Below, in pieces: positions 4,686 to 12,693 of a DNA stretch of 16,360 nucleotides. A program made the translations under genes and the position numbers. Where the stretch lies: the NCBI GenBank assembly GCA_902588335.1, contig CACIOV010000017.1, positions 1-16,360 on the forward strand. The letters are read 5' to 3'. The number at the start of each line of letters is the position of its first letter. The stretch's first letter is position 1. Origin of the DNA: an uncultured Pelagibacteraceae bacterium (GTDB lineage: Bacteria; Pseudomonadota; Alphaproteobacteria; Pelagibacterales; Pelagibacteraceae). The notes beneath the pieces were generated by a model. That model was not told the DNA's origin. It did not search any database and saw only the letters and a list, made by a program, of their open reading frames with translations.

Positions 4686-5786
4686 ATGGCAAACGGTAAT
4701 GATTTTAAAGGTGGCAGCCCATGGGGAGCTCCCCCAGGGGGAAGAAATGGTTCAGGTCGCGGCGGACAAAGACCTCCTAATATTGATGAGGTTATAGAAA
4801 AAATCCAAAAATTAATAAGCAAATTAATTCCAGGAGGAAAATCTACTGGTAGTAAACCAATTATTTTTGGACTTATTTTACTAATCGTTGTTTGGGCCTT
4901 TAGCGGTTTATACAGAGTGTTGCCTGATGAACAAGGAGTTGTTTTAAGATTTGGAAAATTTGTATCTACAACTCAGCCTGGTTTGAATTATCATATTCCC
5001 TATCCAGTCGAAACTGCATTGACTCCAAAAGTTACAAAGGTAAATAGAATTGATATAGGATTTAGATCCGCAAGCGATACAGGAAGAACTTCCGGAGTAG
5101 CTGACGTTGCAGAAGAAAGCCTAATGCTAACGGGAGATGAAAATATTGTAAACATCGACTTTTCAGTTTTTTGGGTAATAAAAGATGCTGGTAAGTTTTT
5201 ATTTAAAATACAAAGTCCTGTTGAAACAGTAAAGGCTGCAGCGGAAACAGCTATGAGAGAAGTAATAGCTAAAAGTAATCTCCAACCAATATTAACAGAA
5301 CAAAGATCTCAAATTGAAATAGAAGTTCAGGATATTATCCAGGGTCTTTTGGATGAATATGAATCTGGAATTCAAATTACGCAAGTACAAACTCAAAAAG
5401 CTGACCCACCTGACCAGGTGATTGATGCGTTTAGAGATGTTCAAGCTGCAAGAGCAGACATGGTACGTTCTAAGAATGAGGCCGAAGCTTATGCTAACGA
5501 TGTAATACCTAGAGCGCGAGGAGATGCAGCTAAAATTTTGCAGGAAGCTGAAGCTTACAAAAAACAAGTGGTTGCAGCAGCCGAAGGTGAAGCAAGTAGA
5601 TTTGTTGCGATATATAATGAATATGCAAAAGCTAAACAGGTAACACAAGAAAGAATGTACCTAGAAACTATGGAAAAAGTTCTAGCGGATATAGATAAAG
5701 TGATAATAGATAGAAAAGCTGGAGGGGTAGTTCCATATTTACCTTTGCCAGAACTATCAAAGAAAAAAGGATCTGATACACAATGA
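4686..5786 (+). CDS. hflK: HflK, SPFH-family regulator of FtsH protease, 366 aa
   Basis: Inner-membrane band-7/SPFH protein that with HflC forms a large cage around the FtsH protease. A Gly/Pro-rich cytoplasmic N-terminus (GGSPWGAPPGGRNGSGRGG) is followed by an amphipathic segment. One transmembrane helix (about residues 58-77, IIFGLILLIVVWAFSGLY) leads to the SPFH domain beginning YRVLPDEQGVVLRFGKF. The C-terminal half is a long alanine/glutamate-rich coiled-coil helix (AARADMVRSKNEAEAYAND and on). Length and layout are normal for HflK. It is the first gene of a rightward cluster and overlaps hflC by four bases (ATGA), so the two subunits are translationally coupled. Confidence 0.95.
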   Translation: MANGNDFKGGSPWGAPPGGRNGSGRGGQRPPNIDEVIEKIQKLISKLIPGGKSTGSKPIIFGLILLIVVWAFSGLYRVLPDEQGVVLRFGKFVSTTQPGLNYHIPYPVETALTPKVTKVNRIDIGFRSASDTGRTSGVADVAEESLMLTGDENIVNIDFSVFWVIKDAGKFLFKIQSPVETVKAAAETAMREVIAKSNLQPILTEQRSQIEIEVQDIIQGLLDEYESGIQITQVQTQKADPPDQVIDAFRDVQAARADMVRSKNEAEAYANDVIPRARGDAAKILQEAEAYKKQVVAAAEGEASRFVAIYNEYAKAKQVTQERMYLETMEKVLADIDKVIIDRKAGGVVPYLPLPELSKKKGSDTQ

Positions 5787-6655
5787 AATTAAGTAAATTT
5801 TTACTTCCAATTATAGTTGCTGCAGGTTTTGTGGTTTACCTTTCTCTTTTTGTAGTTAAGGAAACAAATCAGGCAATAGTGTTACAATTTGGTGATCCAA
5901 AAAGGATACTTTCTGACCCTGGTCTTCAGGTAAAAATTCCTTTTATTCAAAATGTTGTATTTATAGATCGTAGAATACTGAGTTTAGATCCCGCGCCAGA
6001 AGAAGTAATTGCTTCTGACCAAAAAAGATTAATTGTTGATGCTTACGCTAGATTTAAAATTGTAGATCCATTAAAATTTTATGTCTCAGTGGGTGATGAG
6101 AGAGTAGCAAGATCAAGATTGGCAACCATCATTAATTCTAGATTAAGAAGTGTTTTAGGTAAACAAAGTCTAGCAACACTGTTATCCGAAGATAGGTCAA
6201 AACAGATGGATATTATCCAGACTGATGTTAATACTGAAGCAGAAAATTTTGGTATACAAATAATTGACGTCAGAATTAAGAGAGCTGATCTTCCACAAGC
6301 AAACAGTGAAGCAATATATAAAAGAATGCAAACAGAAAGAGAAAGAGAAGCGAAAGAATTTAGAGCCAAAGGAGCCGAGATGGCGGTAACTATTACTTCA
6401 ACTGCTGATAAAGAAGTTACAGTGCTTTTAGCAAATGCAAAAAAACAATCAGAGATTATGAAAGGTGAAGGCGACGGTCAGAGAAATAAAATATTTGCCC
6501 AAGCTTTTGGAAAGGATCCAGAATTTTTTGCTTTCTATAGAGCAATGCAAGCTTACGAAAAAGCTTTAATTGGAGGAGACACCTCTTTAATTTTGTCACC
6601 CGATAGTGATTTCTTTAAGTTTTTTGGTGATACGGGAGTCATTAAAAAACAATAA
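5783..6655 (+). CDS. hflC: HflC, SPFH-family partner of HflK, 290 aa
   Basis: Partner subunit of HflK in the FtsH-regulating membrane complex. An N-terminal transmembrane helix (about residues 5-25) precedes the SPFH domain with the characteristic VVKETNQAIVLQFGDPKR start, then VDAYARFKIVDPLKFY, and a helical stretch rich in charged residues (about 185-240: RMQTEREREAKEFRAKGAE and on). The C-terminal FFAFYRAMQAYEKAL and LSPDSDFFKFF are typical of HflC. It overlaps hflK by four bases and is followed after 8 bases by the DUF2065 gene. Confidence 0.95.
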   Translation: MKLSKFLLPIIVAAGFVVYLSLFVVKETNQAIVLQFGDPKRILSDPGLQVKIPFIQNVVFIDRRILSLDPAPEEVIASDQKRLIVDAYARFKIVDPLKFYVSVGDERVARSRLATIINSRLRSVLGKQSLATLLSEDRSKQMDIIQTDVNTEAENFGIQIIDVRIKRADLPQANSEAIYKRMQTEREREAKEFRAKGAEMAVTITSTADKEVTVLLANAKKQSEIMKGEGDGQRNKIFAQAFGKDPEFFAFYRAMQAYEKALIGGDTSLILSPDSDFFKFFGDTGVIKKQ

Positions 6656-6663
6656 TTAATTTG

Positions 6664-6849
6664 ATGAAAGAGCTCATCATTGCGATAGGTCTCTTGCTAT
6701 TTATTGAGGGCGGATTATATGCCTTATTTCCATCAAAAATGAAAAATATGTTAAAAACCATTGAAAAACTGCCGATTAATCAATTAAGAACGAGTGGATT
6801 ATTCTTTGCTATAATTGGCTTTGTAATTGTTTGGTACTTTAAAAGTTAA
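6664..6849 (+). CDS. DUF2065 (YjeT-like) small membrane protein, 61 aa
   Basis: Small inner-membrane protein with two hydrophobic helices (residues about 3-21 and 44-60) around a basic middle that holds the family features: EGGLYALFPSKMKNML, then INQLRTSGL. DUF2065 proteins are commonly encoded next to hflC; their role is not established, but co-location suggests a link to the HflKC-FtsH complex. ATG 6664 is preferred over the TTG three bases upstream. It lies 8 bases after hflC and 9 bases before the protease gene, clearly within the same operon. Confidence 0.85.
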   Translation: MKELIIAIGLLLFIEGGLYALFPSKMKNMLKTIEKLPINQLRTSGLFFAIIGFVIVWYFKS

Positions 6850-6858
6850 GATTAATTT

Positions 6859-8286
6859 ATGAAGGTTTATAAAAAAATTATCAAATTAAGTTTAATTTTT
6901 GTTTTCCTAAATCTACCAATCTCTTTTGCTAACAGCAAAACTATACCAAATTCTTTTGCAGATTTAGCTGAAAAACTTATGCCTTCAGTTGTTAATATAG
7001 CAAGCACACAAACTATTAAAACAACGTCTAATCCATTTAAAAATTTTCAATTTCCCCCAGGATCTCCGTTTGAAGATATGTTTAAAGAATTCAATAGACC
7101 GACAGAAAGACAAGCCACCGCTCTTGGATCTGGTTTTATTATTGATAAAAAAGGAATAATAGTTACAAACAATCATGTTATTCAAGGAGCAGAAGATATT
7201 ATTGTTAGTGTTAACGGCTCCATCGAGTATAAAGCTAAAGTGATAGGTACAGATCCCTACATGGATTTAGCAGTATTGCAAATTGAATCAGACGAAAAAT
7301 TTGAACCTGTTAGTTTTGGAGATTCAGATAATGCGCGAATAGGAGATTGGGTTATAGCGATTGGCAATCCGTTTGGTTTTGGAGGAACGGTTACATCAGG
7401 AATAATTTCATCAAGAAATAGAGATATTGGTTTGACTCGTTATGATGATTTTATACAAACAGATGCTTCTATAAACCAAGGAAATTCTGGAGGACCTCTC
7501 TTTAATTTAGATGGAAAAGTTATTGGAATAAACACAGCAATTATTGCGCCGGGTGCATCAGGTTCAATCGGAATAGGTTTTGCAATTCCATCGAATTCAG
7601 CTTCTAAAGTTATTGATCAACTTATCAAATTTGGAGAAACTAAAAGAGGTTGGTTAGGTGTAAGAATTCAAGAAGTTACGAAAGAAATTGCTGAAGTAGA
7701 AAAATTAGAAAAACCTGAAGGAGCTTTAGTAGCAAGTGTTTCCGAAAATAGTCCAGCTGATAAAGCGGGGATAAAAGCGGGAGATATTATTTTAGAGTTT
7801 GATGGAAAAAAAATTAATACTATGCGTGCGCTTCCAAAACTAGTAGCTCAAACTGAAGTCGGGAAAAAAGTCCAACTTAAAATTTGGAGAAATAGAAAAT
7901 TAATTTCTAAAAAAGTTTTATTGGGAAGATTAGAATCTTCCAAAGAATATAAAGCAGAAAATAAAACTGAACCAGATATAAGCAAATACGTTAAAATAGA
8001 AAATTTAAAAATTTCAGTGAGAAATTTAAACAAAAAAGATATTTCCGAACGTGAGTTGCCAAAAAACACAACGGGTGTAGTAGTAACAGAAATTTTTCAA
8101 GATAGTCCTTTAATGTTTGTATCTATCAACGATGTTATTGTTGAAATACAAAAGAAAAAAGTTATAAATTCAGATCAATTTTCTAATTTAGTTAAGGAAA
8201 CTATTGATAAAGGTGAAAAAACTCTCTATTTAGCAATTTATAATTCAAGCAATCAAAGATCTTATATCACTGTAAGATTGAAGTAA
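6859..8286 (+). CDS. degP: Periplasmic Do/DegP-type serine protease, 475 aa
   Basis: HtrA-family protease/chaperone that degrades misfolded envelope proteins. A Sec signal peptide occupies about residues 1-24 (basic start, LIFVFLNLPISFA). The trypsin-like domain shows a complete triad: H106 in NNHV, D136 in MDLAVL, S210 in GNSGGPLF. Two PDZ domains follow: the first begins RGWLGVRIQ with SPADKAGIKAGDIILEFDG, the second is shorter and diverged (TTGVVVTEIFQDSPLMFVSINDVIVEI). The region between catalytic H and the N-terminus contains a Pro/Phe-rich linker (NPFKNFQFPPGSPFEDMF), typical of the LA loop. It lies at the end of the hflK-hflC-DUF2065 block, the usual alphaproteobacterial arrangement. 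DegP, DegQ and MucD are not distinguishable by eye. Confidence 0.93.
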   Translation: MKVYKKIIKLSLIFVFLNLPISFANSKTIPNSFADLAEKLMPSVVNIASTQTIKTTSNPFKNFQFPPGSPFEDMFKEFNRPTERQATALGSGFIIDKKGIIVTNNHVIQGAEDIIVSVNGSIEYKAKVIGTDPYMDLAVLQIESDEKFEPVSFGDSDNARIGDWVIAIGNPFGFGGTVTSGIISSRNRDIGLTRYDDFIQTDASINQGNSGGPLFNLDGKVIGINTAIIAPGASGSIGIGFAIPSNSASKVIDQLIKFGETKRGWLGVRIQEVTKEIAEVEKLEKPEGALVASVSENSPADKAGIKAGDIILEFDGKKINTMRALPKLVAQTEVGKKVQLKIWRNRKLISKKVLLGRLESSKEYKAENKTEPDISKYVKIENLKISVRNLNKKDISERELPKNTTGVVVTEIFQDSPLMFVSINDVIVEIQKKKVINSDQFSNLVKETIDKGEKTLYLAIYNSSNQRSYITVRLK

Positions 8287-8313
8287 GCTTTATATTTTGG
8301 GTTTTAAGTTTAA

Positions 8314-9228
8314 ATGGGACGTAAAAAAATAATTCTTTTATTTGGTCCAACAGCATCTGGCAAATCAAGATTGTCAATTGATATAGCAAAAAAATTTAAC
8401 GGTGAAATTATCAATGCAGATAGTATGCAAGTTTATAAAGAAATCAAAGTTCTTTCTGCCAGACCTAATGACAAAAGTATAAAGCATCATTTATATGGGT
8501 TAGTTTCAGTAAAAGAGAATTTTTCTGTTGGGTCCTGGTATCAGTTAGCAGCAAAAAAAATAAAAGATATAAATAAAAGAGGGAAACTAGCATTGGTAGT
8601 AGGTGGAACAGGCTTATATTTTAAAATTTTAGTTAATGGGTTAGCAGAAATTCCCAATGTTCCAAAAATAGATTATAGCAACTTAAATCTAAAGGGAAGA
8701 CAGATGATGTTAAATCATTATGAAAAAAATCATCCCAAAATTTTTGAAGGTATAAACATGAATGATATACAAAGAATTTATCGCGCAATTTCAGTTTATA
8801 ATGCTACAGGTATAACTTTAAGTGAATGGAAAAATAAAAAAAATAAAAAATACTTTGAAAATAATGAGTTTGTAAAAATTTGTCTTACACCCTCTAAGCC
8901 AGAGTTAGAAAAAAGAATTAAAAAAAGATTTCTAGATATGTTAAAAAATGGCGCAATAGAAGAGGTCAAAAAATATAAAAATCTAAATCTATCTTTGCGC
9001 TCATTACATACCTCAAATTCTATAATAGGACTTAAGGAAATTGAATTATTTTTGAATAAGAGAATTTCAATGAATGAGTTAAAAGAGAAAGTGCTTATAA
9101 AAACAAGGCAATACGCTAAAAGACAATTTACCTGGCAAAGAGGCCAGATGAAGCAATGGAAGAGATTTGCTGATATAAATTATCTTGATTTACGAAACAA
9201 AATTCTAAGTTATTTATCTAAAACTTGA
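8314..9228 (+). CDS. miaA: tRNA dimethylallyltransferase MiaA, 304 aa
   Basis: Transfers a dimethylallyl group from DMAPP to A37 of tRNAs that read codons starting with U. P-loop GPTASGKS at residues 11-18, followed by the conserved INADSMQVYKE (substrate-contacting Asp/Ser), VVGGTGLY with the conserved Thr, and the C-terminal TRQYAKRQFTWQRGQ, all diagnostic for MiaA. Length is normal. It follows the protease gene after 27 bases and precedes ilvI by 31 bases, so it may be co-transcribed with both. Confidence 0.95.
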   Translation: MGRKKIILLFGPTASGKSRLSIDIAKKFNGEIINADSMQVYKEIKVLSARPNDKSIKHHLYGLVSVKENFSVGSWYQLAAKKIKDINKRGKLALVVGGTGLYFKILVNGLAEIPNVPKIDYSNLNLKGRQMMLNHYEKNHPKIFEGINMNDIQRIYRAISVYNATGITLSEWKNKKNKKYFENNEFVKICLTPSKPELEKRIKKRFLDMLKNGAIEEVKKYKNLNLSLRSLHTSNSIIGLKEIELFLNKRISMNELKEKVLIKTRQYAKRQFTWQRGQMKQWKRFADINYLDLRNKILSYLSKT

Positions 9229-9259
9229 CCATCATTGAAACTCAGTTAGATTAGTCTTT

Positions 9260-11026
9260 ATGGCAAATTTAATGACCGGCGCAGAAATAGTTTTTAAGGT
9301 TTTGGAAGACCAGGGTGTTAGACATATCTTTGGTTATCCAGGTGGAGCTGTATTACCAATTTATGATGAACTTAAAAATCATAATAAAGTAAAACACATA
9401 TTAGTTCGTCACGAGCAAGGAGCTGGTCACGCTGCAGAAGGGTATGCAAGATCTTCAGGTAAGCCTGGTGTATTGCTTGTAACCTCAGGTCCTGGAGCAA
9501 CAAACGCAGTCACTGCTTTGACAGATGCTTATATGGATTCAATCCCCATAGTTTGCATAACAGGCCAAGTGCCAACACATCTTATTGGGACAGATGCTTT
9601 TCAAGAATGTGATACGACGGGAATAACAAGACCCTGCACTAAACACAATTGGTTAGTGAAAGATGTAAACAAGCTGTCAACAATTATGCATAAAGCCTTC
9701 GAAGTTGCTACAACAGGAAGACCTGGACCTGTTCTAATTGACATACCGAAAGATATTCAATTTCAAAAGGGTAAGTATGTAAAGCCTAAAGAATTAAAAA
9801 ATAGTAACAAACCTAACATTAAGTTTAATGGACAAGAAAAAAATATTGAAACAGCAATTGAATTAATTAAAAAATCTTCAAAACCTATTTTATATACTGG
9901 TGGTGGAGTAATAAATTCAGGACCAAGAGCAACTCAATTACTTCGTGAACTTGTATCACTAACAGGATTTCCAATTACCTCGACACTGCAGGGTTTGGGA
10001 GCTTACCCTGGAAATGATCCACAATTTTTAGGCATGTTGGGAATGCATGGAACCTATGAAGCTAATAATGCGATGCATGATTGTGATTTAATGATAAATA
10101 TTGGTGCACGCTTTGACGATAGGATAACAGGAAAAATTGATGAATTTTCTCCTAATTCTAAAAAAATTCATATTGATATTGATCCTTCTTCAATCAATAA
10201 AAATGTTAAAGTTGATATAGCATTAGTTGGAGATGTTAAAATTGTTTTAGAAAAATTTGTTTCAGAAATTAAAAAAAAATATCCAGATTTTGGAAATTCT
10301 AACAAACAAAAGGTGGCTGCTTGGTGGAGTCAAATTGAAAACTGGAGAAAAAAAAATTCTCTTGGTTACATAAACAGCAAGGAAGTGATCAAACCACAAT
10401 TTGCTGTTCAGAGATTATATGAATTAACTAAAGCCCAAGATGCTTTTATTACTACAGAAGTAGGGCAGCATCAAATGTGGGCAGCCCAGCACTACAAATT
10501 TGATAAACCCAATAGATGGATGACTTCTGGAGGTTTAGGTACCATGGGTTATGGTTTACCAGCGGCTATAGGAGTGCAAGTAGCAAATCCAAATAAGTTA
10601 GTAATAGATATTGCTGGTGAAGCATCAGTTTTAATGACCATGCAAGAAATGTCTACTGCAGTACAATATAAATTACCAATAAAAATATTTATTCTGAATA
10701 ATGAATACATGGGAATGGTTCGACAATGGCAAGAGTTGTTGCATGAAAAAAATTATTCAGAAAGTTATACGGCAGCTTTGCCTGATTTTGTAAAATTAGC
10801 TGAAGCATACGGTTGCGTCGGAATTCGTGCAAACAAACCTGAAGAATTAGATGAAAAGATTTCAGAAATGCTTTCTGTTAATCGTCCAGTTATTTTTGAT
10901 TGTGTTGTCGATAAGGTAGAAAATTGCTACCCAATGATTCCTTCAGGAAAAGCACATAACCAAATGTTGCTAGGAGAGCAGGATCAGAAAGAAGAAATTT
11001 CTGATGAAGGAAAGGTGCTAGTTTAA
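9260..11026 (+). CDS. ilvI: Acetolactate synthase large (catalytic) subunit, 588 aa
   Basis: First common step of valine/leucine (and isoleucine) synthesis: condensation of pyruvate with pyruvate or 2-oxobutyrate using thiamine diphosphate, Mg2+ and FAD. The N-terminal ThDP domain has GYPGGAVLPIYD and catalytic E52 in RHEQGAGHAAEGYAR. The central FAD domain includes GARFDDRITG. The C-terminal ThDP domain has WMTSGGLGTMGYGLPAAIG and the Mg/ThDP motif, here GEAS at residues 453-456 with E454 where an Asp is usual, then LNNEYMGMVRQWQ. Domain order and length are complete. The regulatory subunit gene follows after two bases. The gene could equally be labelled ilvB; ilvI is used to match ilvH. Confidence 0.96.
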   Translation: MANLMTGAEIVFKVLEDQGVRHIFGYPGGAVLPIYDELKNHNKVKHILVRHEQGAGHAAEGYARSSGKPGVLLVTSGPGATNAVTALTDAYMDSIPIVCITGQVPTHLIGTDAFQECDTTGITRPCTKHNWLVKDVNKLSTIMHKAFEVATTGRPGPVLIDIPKDIQFQKGKYVKPKELKNSNKPNIKFNGQEKNIETAIELIKKSSKPILYTGGGVINSGPRATQLLRELVSLTGFPITSTLQGLGAYPGNDPQFLGMLGMHGTYEANNAMHDCDLMINIGARFDDRITGKIDEFSPNSKKIHIDIDPSSINKNVKVDIALVGDVKIVLEKFVSEIKKKYPDFGNSNKQKVAAWWSQIENWRKKNSLGYINSKEVIKPQFAVQRLYELTKAQDAFITTEVGQHQMWAAQHYKFDKPNRWMTSGGLGTMGYGLPAAIGVQVANPNKLVIDIAGEASVLMTMQEMSTAVQYKLPIKIFILNNEYMGMVRQWQELLHEKNYSESYTAALPDFVKLAEAYGCVGIRANKPEELDEKISEMLSVNRPVIFDCVVDKVENCYPMIPSGKAHNQMLLGEQDQKEEISDEGKVLV

Positions 11027-11028
11027 TT

Positions 11029-11574
11029 ATGATCAAGTCAGCTTATAGTTTTGCAACAAAAAAAGAAAAAATTGAACATCATATTATTGTCGTTTGGGTG
11101 GATAATGAATCTGGAGTTCTTGCTCGTGTGGTAGGATTATTTTCTGGAAGAGGTTACAATATTGATTCACTTGCTGTAGCAGAAGTGGATAAGAAAAAAA
11201 ATTTATCTCGTATTACTATTGCTACATCGGGCACACAGCAAGTCCTTCAACAGATAAAATTACAATTAGGAAAACTTGTTCCCGTTCATAAAGTTGCTGA
11301 TTTTCCAAGTAATACCAAAACATTAATGAGAGAAATGGCATTATTGAAAGTGGTAGCTTCAGACGCAAATTTAAAAAAAGCTAAAAAGCTATGCAAAAAA
11401 TACAAACACGCAGTACTTGATAAGACAACAAAATCTTTCGTATTTGAGGTGTCTGCTTTAAAAAAAGAGATTGATGAATTGATTAAAAAATTACAACCTC
11501 TAGGTTTAGCTAGCGCATCCAGAACTGGCGTAGTTGCAATGACAAAGGGACCAGAAGTATATAAACAAGATTAA
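11029..11574 (+). CDS. ilvH: Acetolactate synthase small (regulatory) subunit, 181 aa
   Basis: Regulatory partner that activates the large subunit and confers valine feedback control. An N-terminal ACT domain (about residues 17-90) shows HHIIVVWVDNESGVLARVVG and FSGRGYNIDSLAVAEVD, the classic IlvH/IlvN signature. The C-terminal domain runs from about 100, with KVVASDANLKKAKKLCK and ending SRTGVVAMTKGPEVY. The length matches the longer IlvH type. It starts two bases after ilvI, indicating tight coupling, and is followed by ilvC after 10 bases. Confidence 0.95.
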   Translation: MIKSAYSFATKKEKIEHHIIVVWVDNESGVLARVVGLFSGRGYNIDSLAVAEVDKKKNLSRITIATSGTQQVLQQIKLQLGKLVPVHKVADFPSNTKTLMREMALLKVVASDANLKKAKKLCKKYKHAVLDKTTKSFVFEVSALKKEIDELIKKLQPLGLASASRTGVVAMTKGPEVYKQD

Positions 11575-11584
11575 AGGAAATTAT

Positions 11585-12607
11585 ATGAAAATGTTTTATG
11601 AAAAAGATACAGATGTAAATTTAATTAAAGAAAAGAAAGTAGCAATCTTTGGTTATGGTAGCCAAGGACATGCGCACGCATTAAATTTAAGAGATAGTGG
11701 AGTAAAAGAAGTAGTGGTTGCTCTTAGAGACGGATCTGCAAGTAAAGAAAAAGCAGAATCAAAAGGATTAAAAGTTATGAATTTATCAGACGCTGCTGAG
11801 TGGGCTGATGTGGTGATGGTTTTAACGCCAGATGAATTGCAAGCTAAAATTTATAAAAATCATATAGAACAAAGAGTAAGACAAGGAACCTCAATAGCTT
11901 TTGCTCACGGTTTAAATATTCATTATGATTTAATTAAAGCAAGAAAAGATTTAGATGTATTTATGGTGGCTCCCAAAGGCCCAGGACATTTAGTAAGGAG
12001 TGAATATGAAAAAGGTGCAGGAGTTCCATGTTTGTTTGCGGTACATCAAAATGGCTCTGGTAAAGCAAGAGAGCTAGCAATGTCATACGCTTCTGCAGTT
12101 GGTGGCGGAAGATCGGGAATTATTGAAACTACATTTAAAGATGAAGTTGAAACAGATTTATTTGGTGAACAAACTGTTCTTTGTGGTGGATTAGTAGAAT
12201 TAATAAAAAATGGCTATGAAACTTTAGTTGAAGCTGGATATGAACCAGAGATGGCATATTTTGAAACCGTTCATGAGGTTAAGCTGATTGTAGATTTAAT
12301 ATATGAAGGTGGAATTGCTAATATGAATTATTCAATCTCAAATACCGCAGAGTATGGTGAGTATGTTACAGGTCCGAAAATTATTAATAAGCAAGAAACA
12401 AAGAAAAGAATGAAAGAGGTTTTGGCTGATATTCAATCTGGAAAGTTTACAAAACAATGGATGGATGAATGTAAAAACGGTCAAAAAAACTTCTTAAAAA
12501 CTAGAGAAAAATTAGCAGAGCATCCAGTTGAAAAAGTTGGAGCTGGACTTAGAGCTCTTATGCCATGGATCAGCAAAAAGAAGCTTATTGACAGCGATAA
12601 AAATTAA
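11585..12607 (+). CDS. ilvC: Ketol-acid reductoisomerase (class I), 340 aa
   Basis: Converts acetolactate and acetohydroxybutyrate to dihydroxy acids by Mg-dependent isomerisation and NADPH reduction. The Rossmann motif GYGSQGHAHALNLRDSG begins at residue 23; HGLNIHYD and APKGPGHLVR follow. The knotted catalytic domain shows DEVETDLFGEQTVLCGG with its metal-binding Asp/Glu pair and SNTAEYGEY. The 340-residue length fits class I. A clear AGGA at 11575-11578, six bases before ATG 11585, selects this start over the ATG two codons later. It is the only strong Shine-Dalgarno I noted in the cluster, perhaps reflecting high expression. Confidence 0.97.
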   Translation: MKMFYEKDTDVNLIKEKKVAIFGYGSQGHAHALNLRDSGVKEVVVALRDGSASKEKAESKGLKVMNLSDAAEWADVVMVLTPDELQAKIYKNHIEQRVRQGTSIAFAHGLNIHYDLIKARKDLDVFMVAPKGPGHLVRSEYEKGAGVPCLFAVHQNGSGKARELAMSYASAVGGGRSGIIETTFKDEVETDLFGEQTVLCGGLVELIKNGYETLVEAGYEPEMAYFETVHEVKLIVDLIYEGGIANMNYSISNTAEYGEYVTGPKIINKQETKKRMKEVLADIQSGKFTKQWMDECKNGQKNFLKTREKLAEHPVEKVGAGLRALMPWISKKKLIDSDKN

Positions 12608-12693
12608 TTTTTTATAAACTTTAAGCTTTTATTGACTAATTATTTTACATTCTCGCTTAGAGATTGTAATGTTATTCTTAAAAAAAAACCAAA
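12608..12693. promoter_or_regulatory. ilvC-leuA intergenic region with possible leuA promoter
   Basis: An 86-base AT-rich gap, the longest inside the ilv-leu cluster. TTGACT at 12632-12637 is a good -35-like hexamer but no -10 lies at ideal spacing; TGTAAT at about 12665 is too far for it. ACATT and AATGT arms (about 12647 and 12668) make a weak dyad. leuA may therefore have its own promoter, but this is unproven. Confidence 0.25.

Noticed and set aside
5292..5648. Open frame antisense to hflK
   Set aside because: It is complementary to the hflK coiled-coil region; cysteine/phenylalanine-rich composition is what antisense of such codons gives.
6079..6369. Open frame antisense to hflC
   Set aside because: It lies wholly inside a clearly coding gene and has no family features.
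6985..7185. Open frames antisense to the Do protease (also 7848-8069)
   Set aside because: Both sit inside well-supported protease and PDZ coding sequence.
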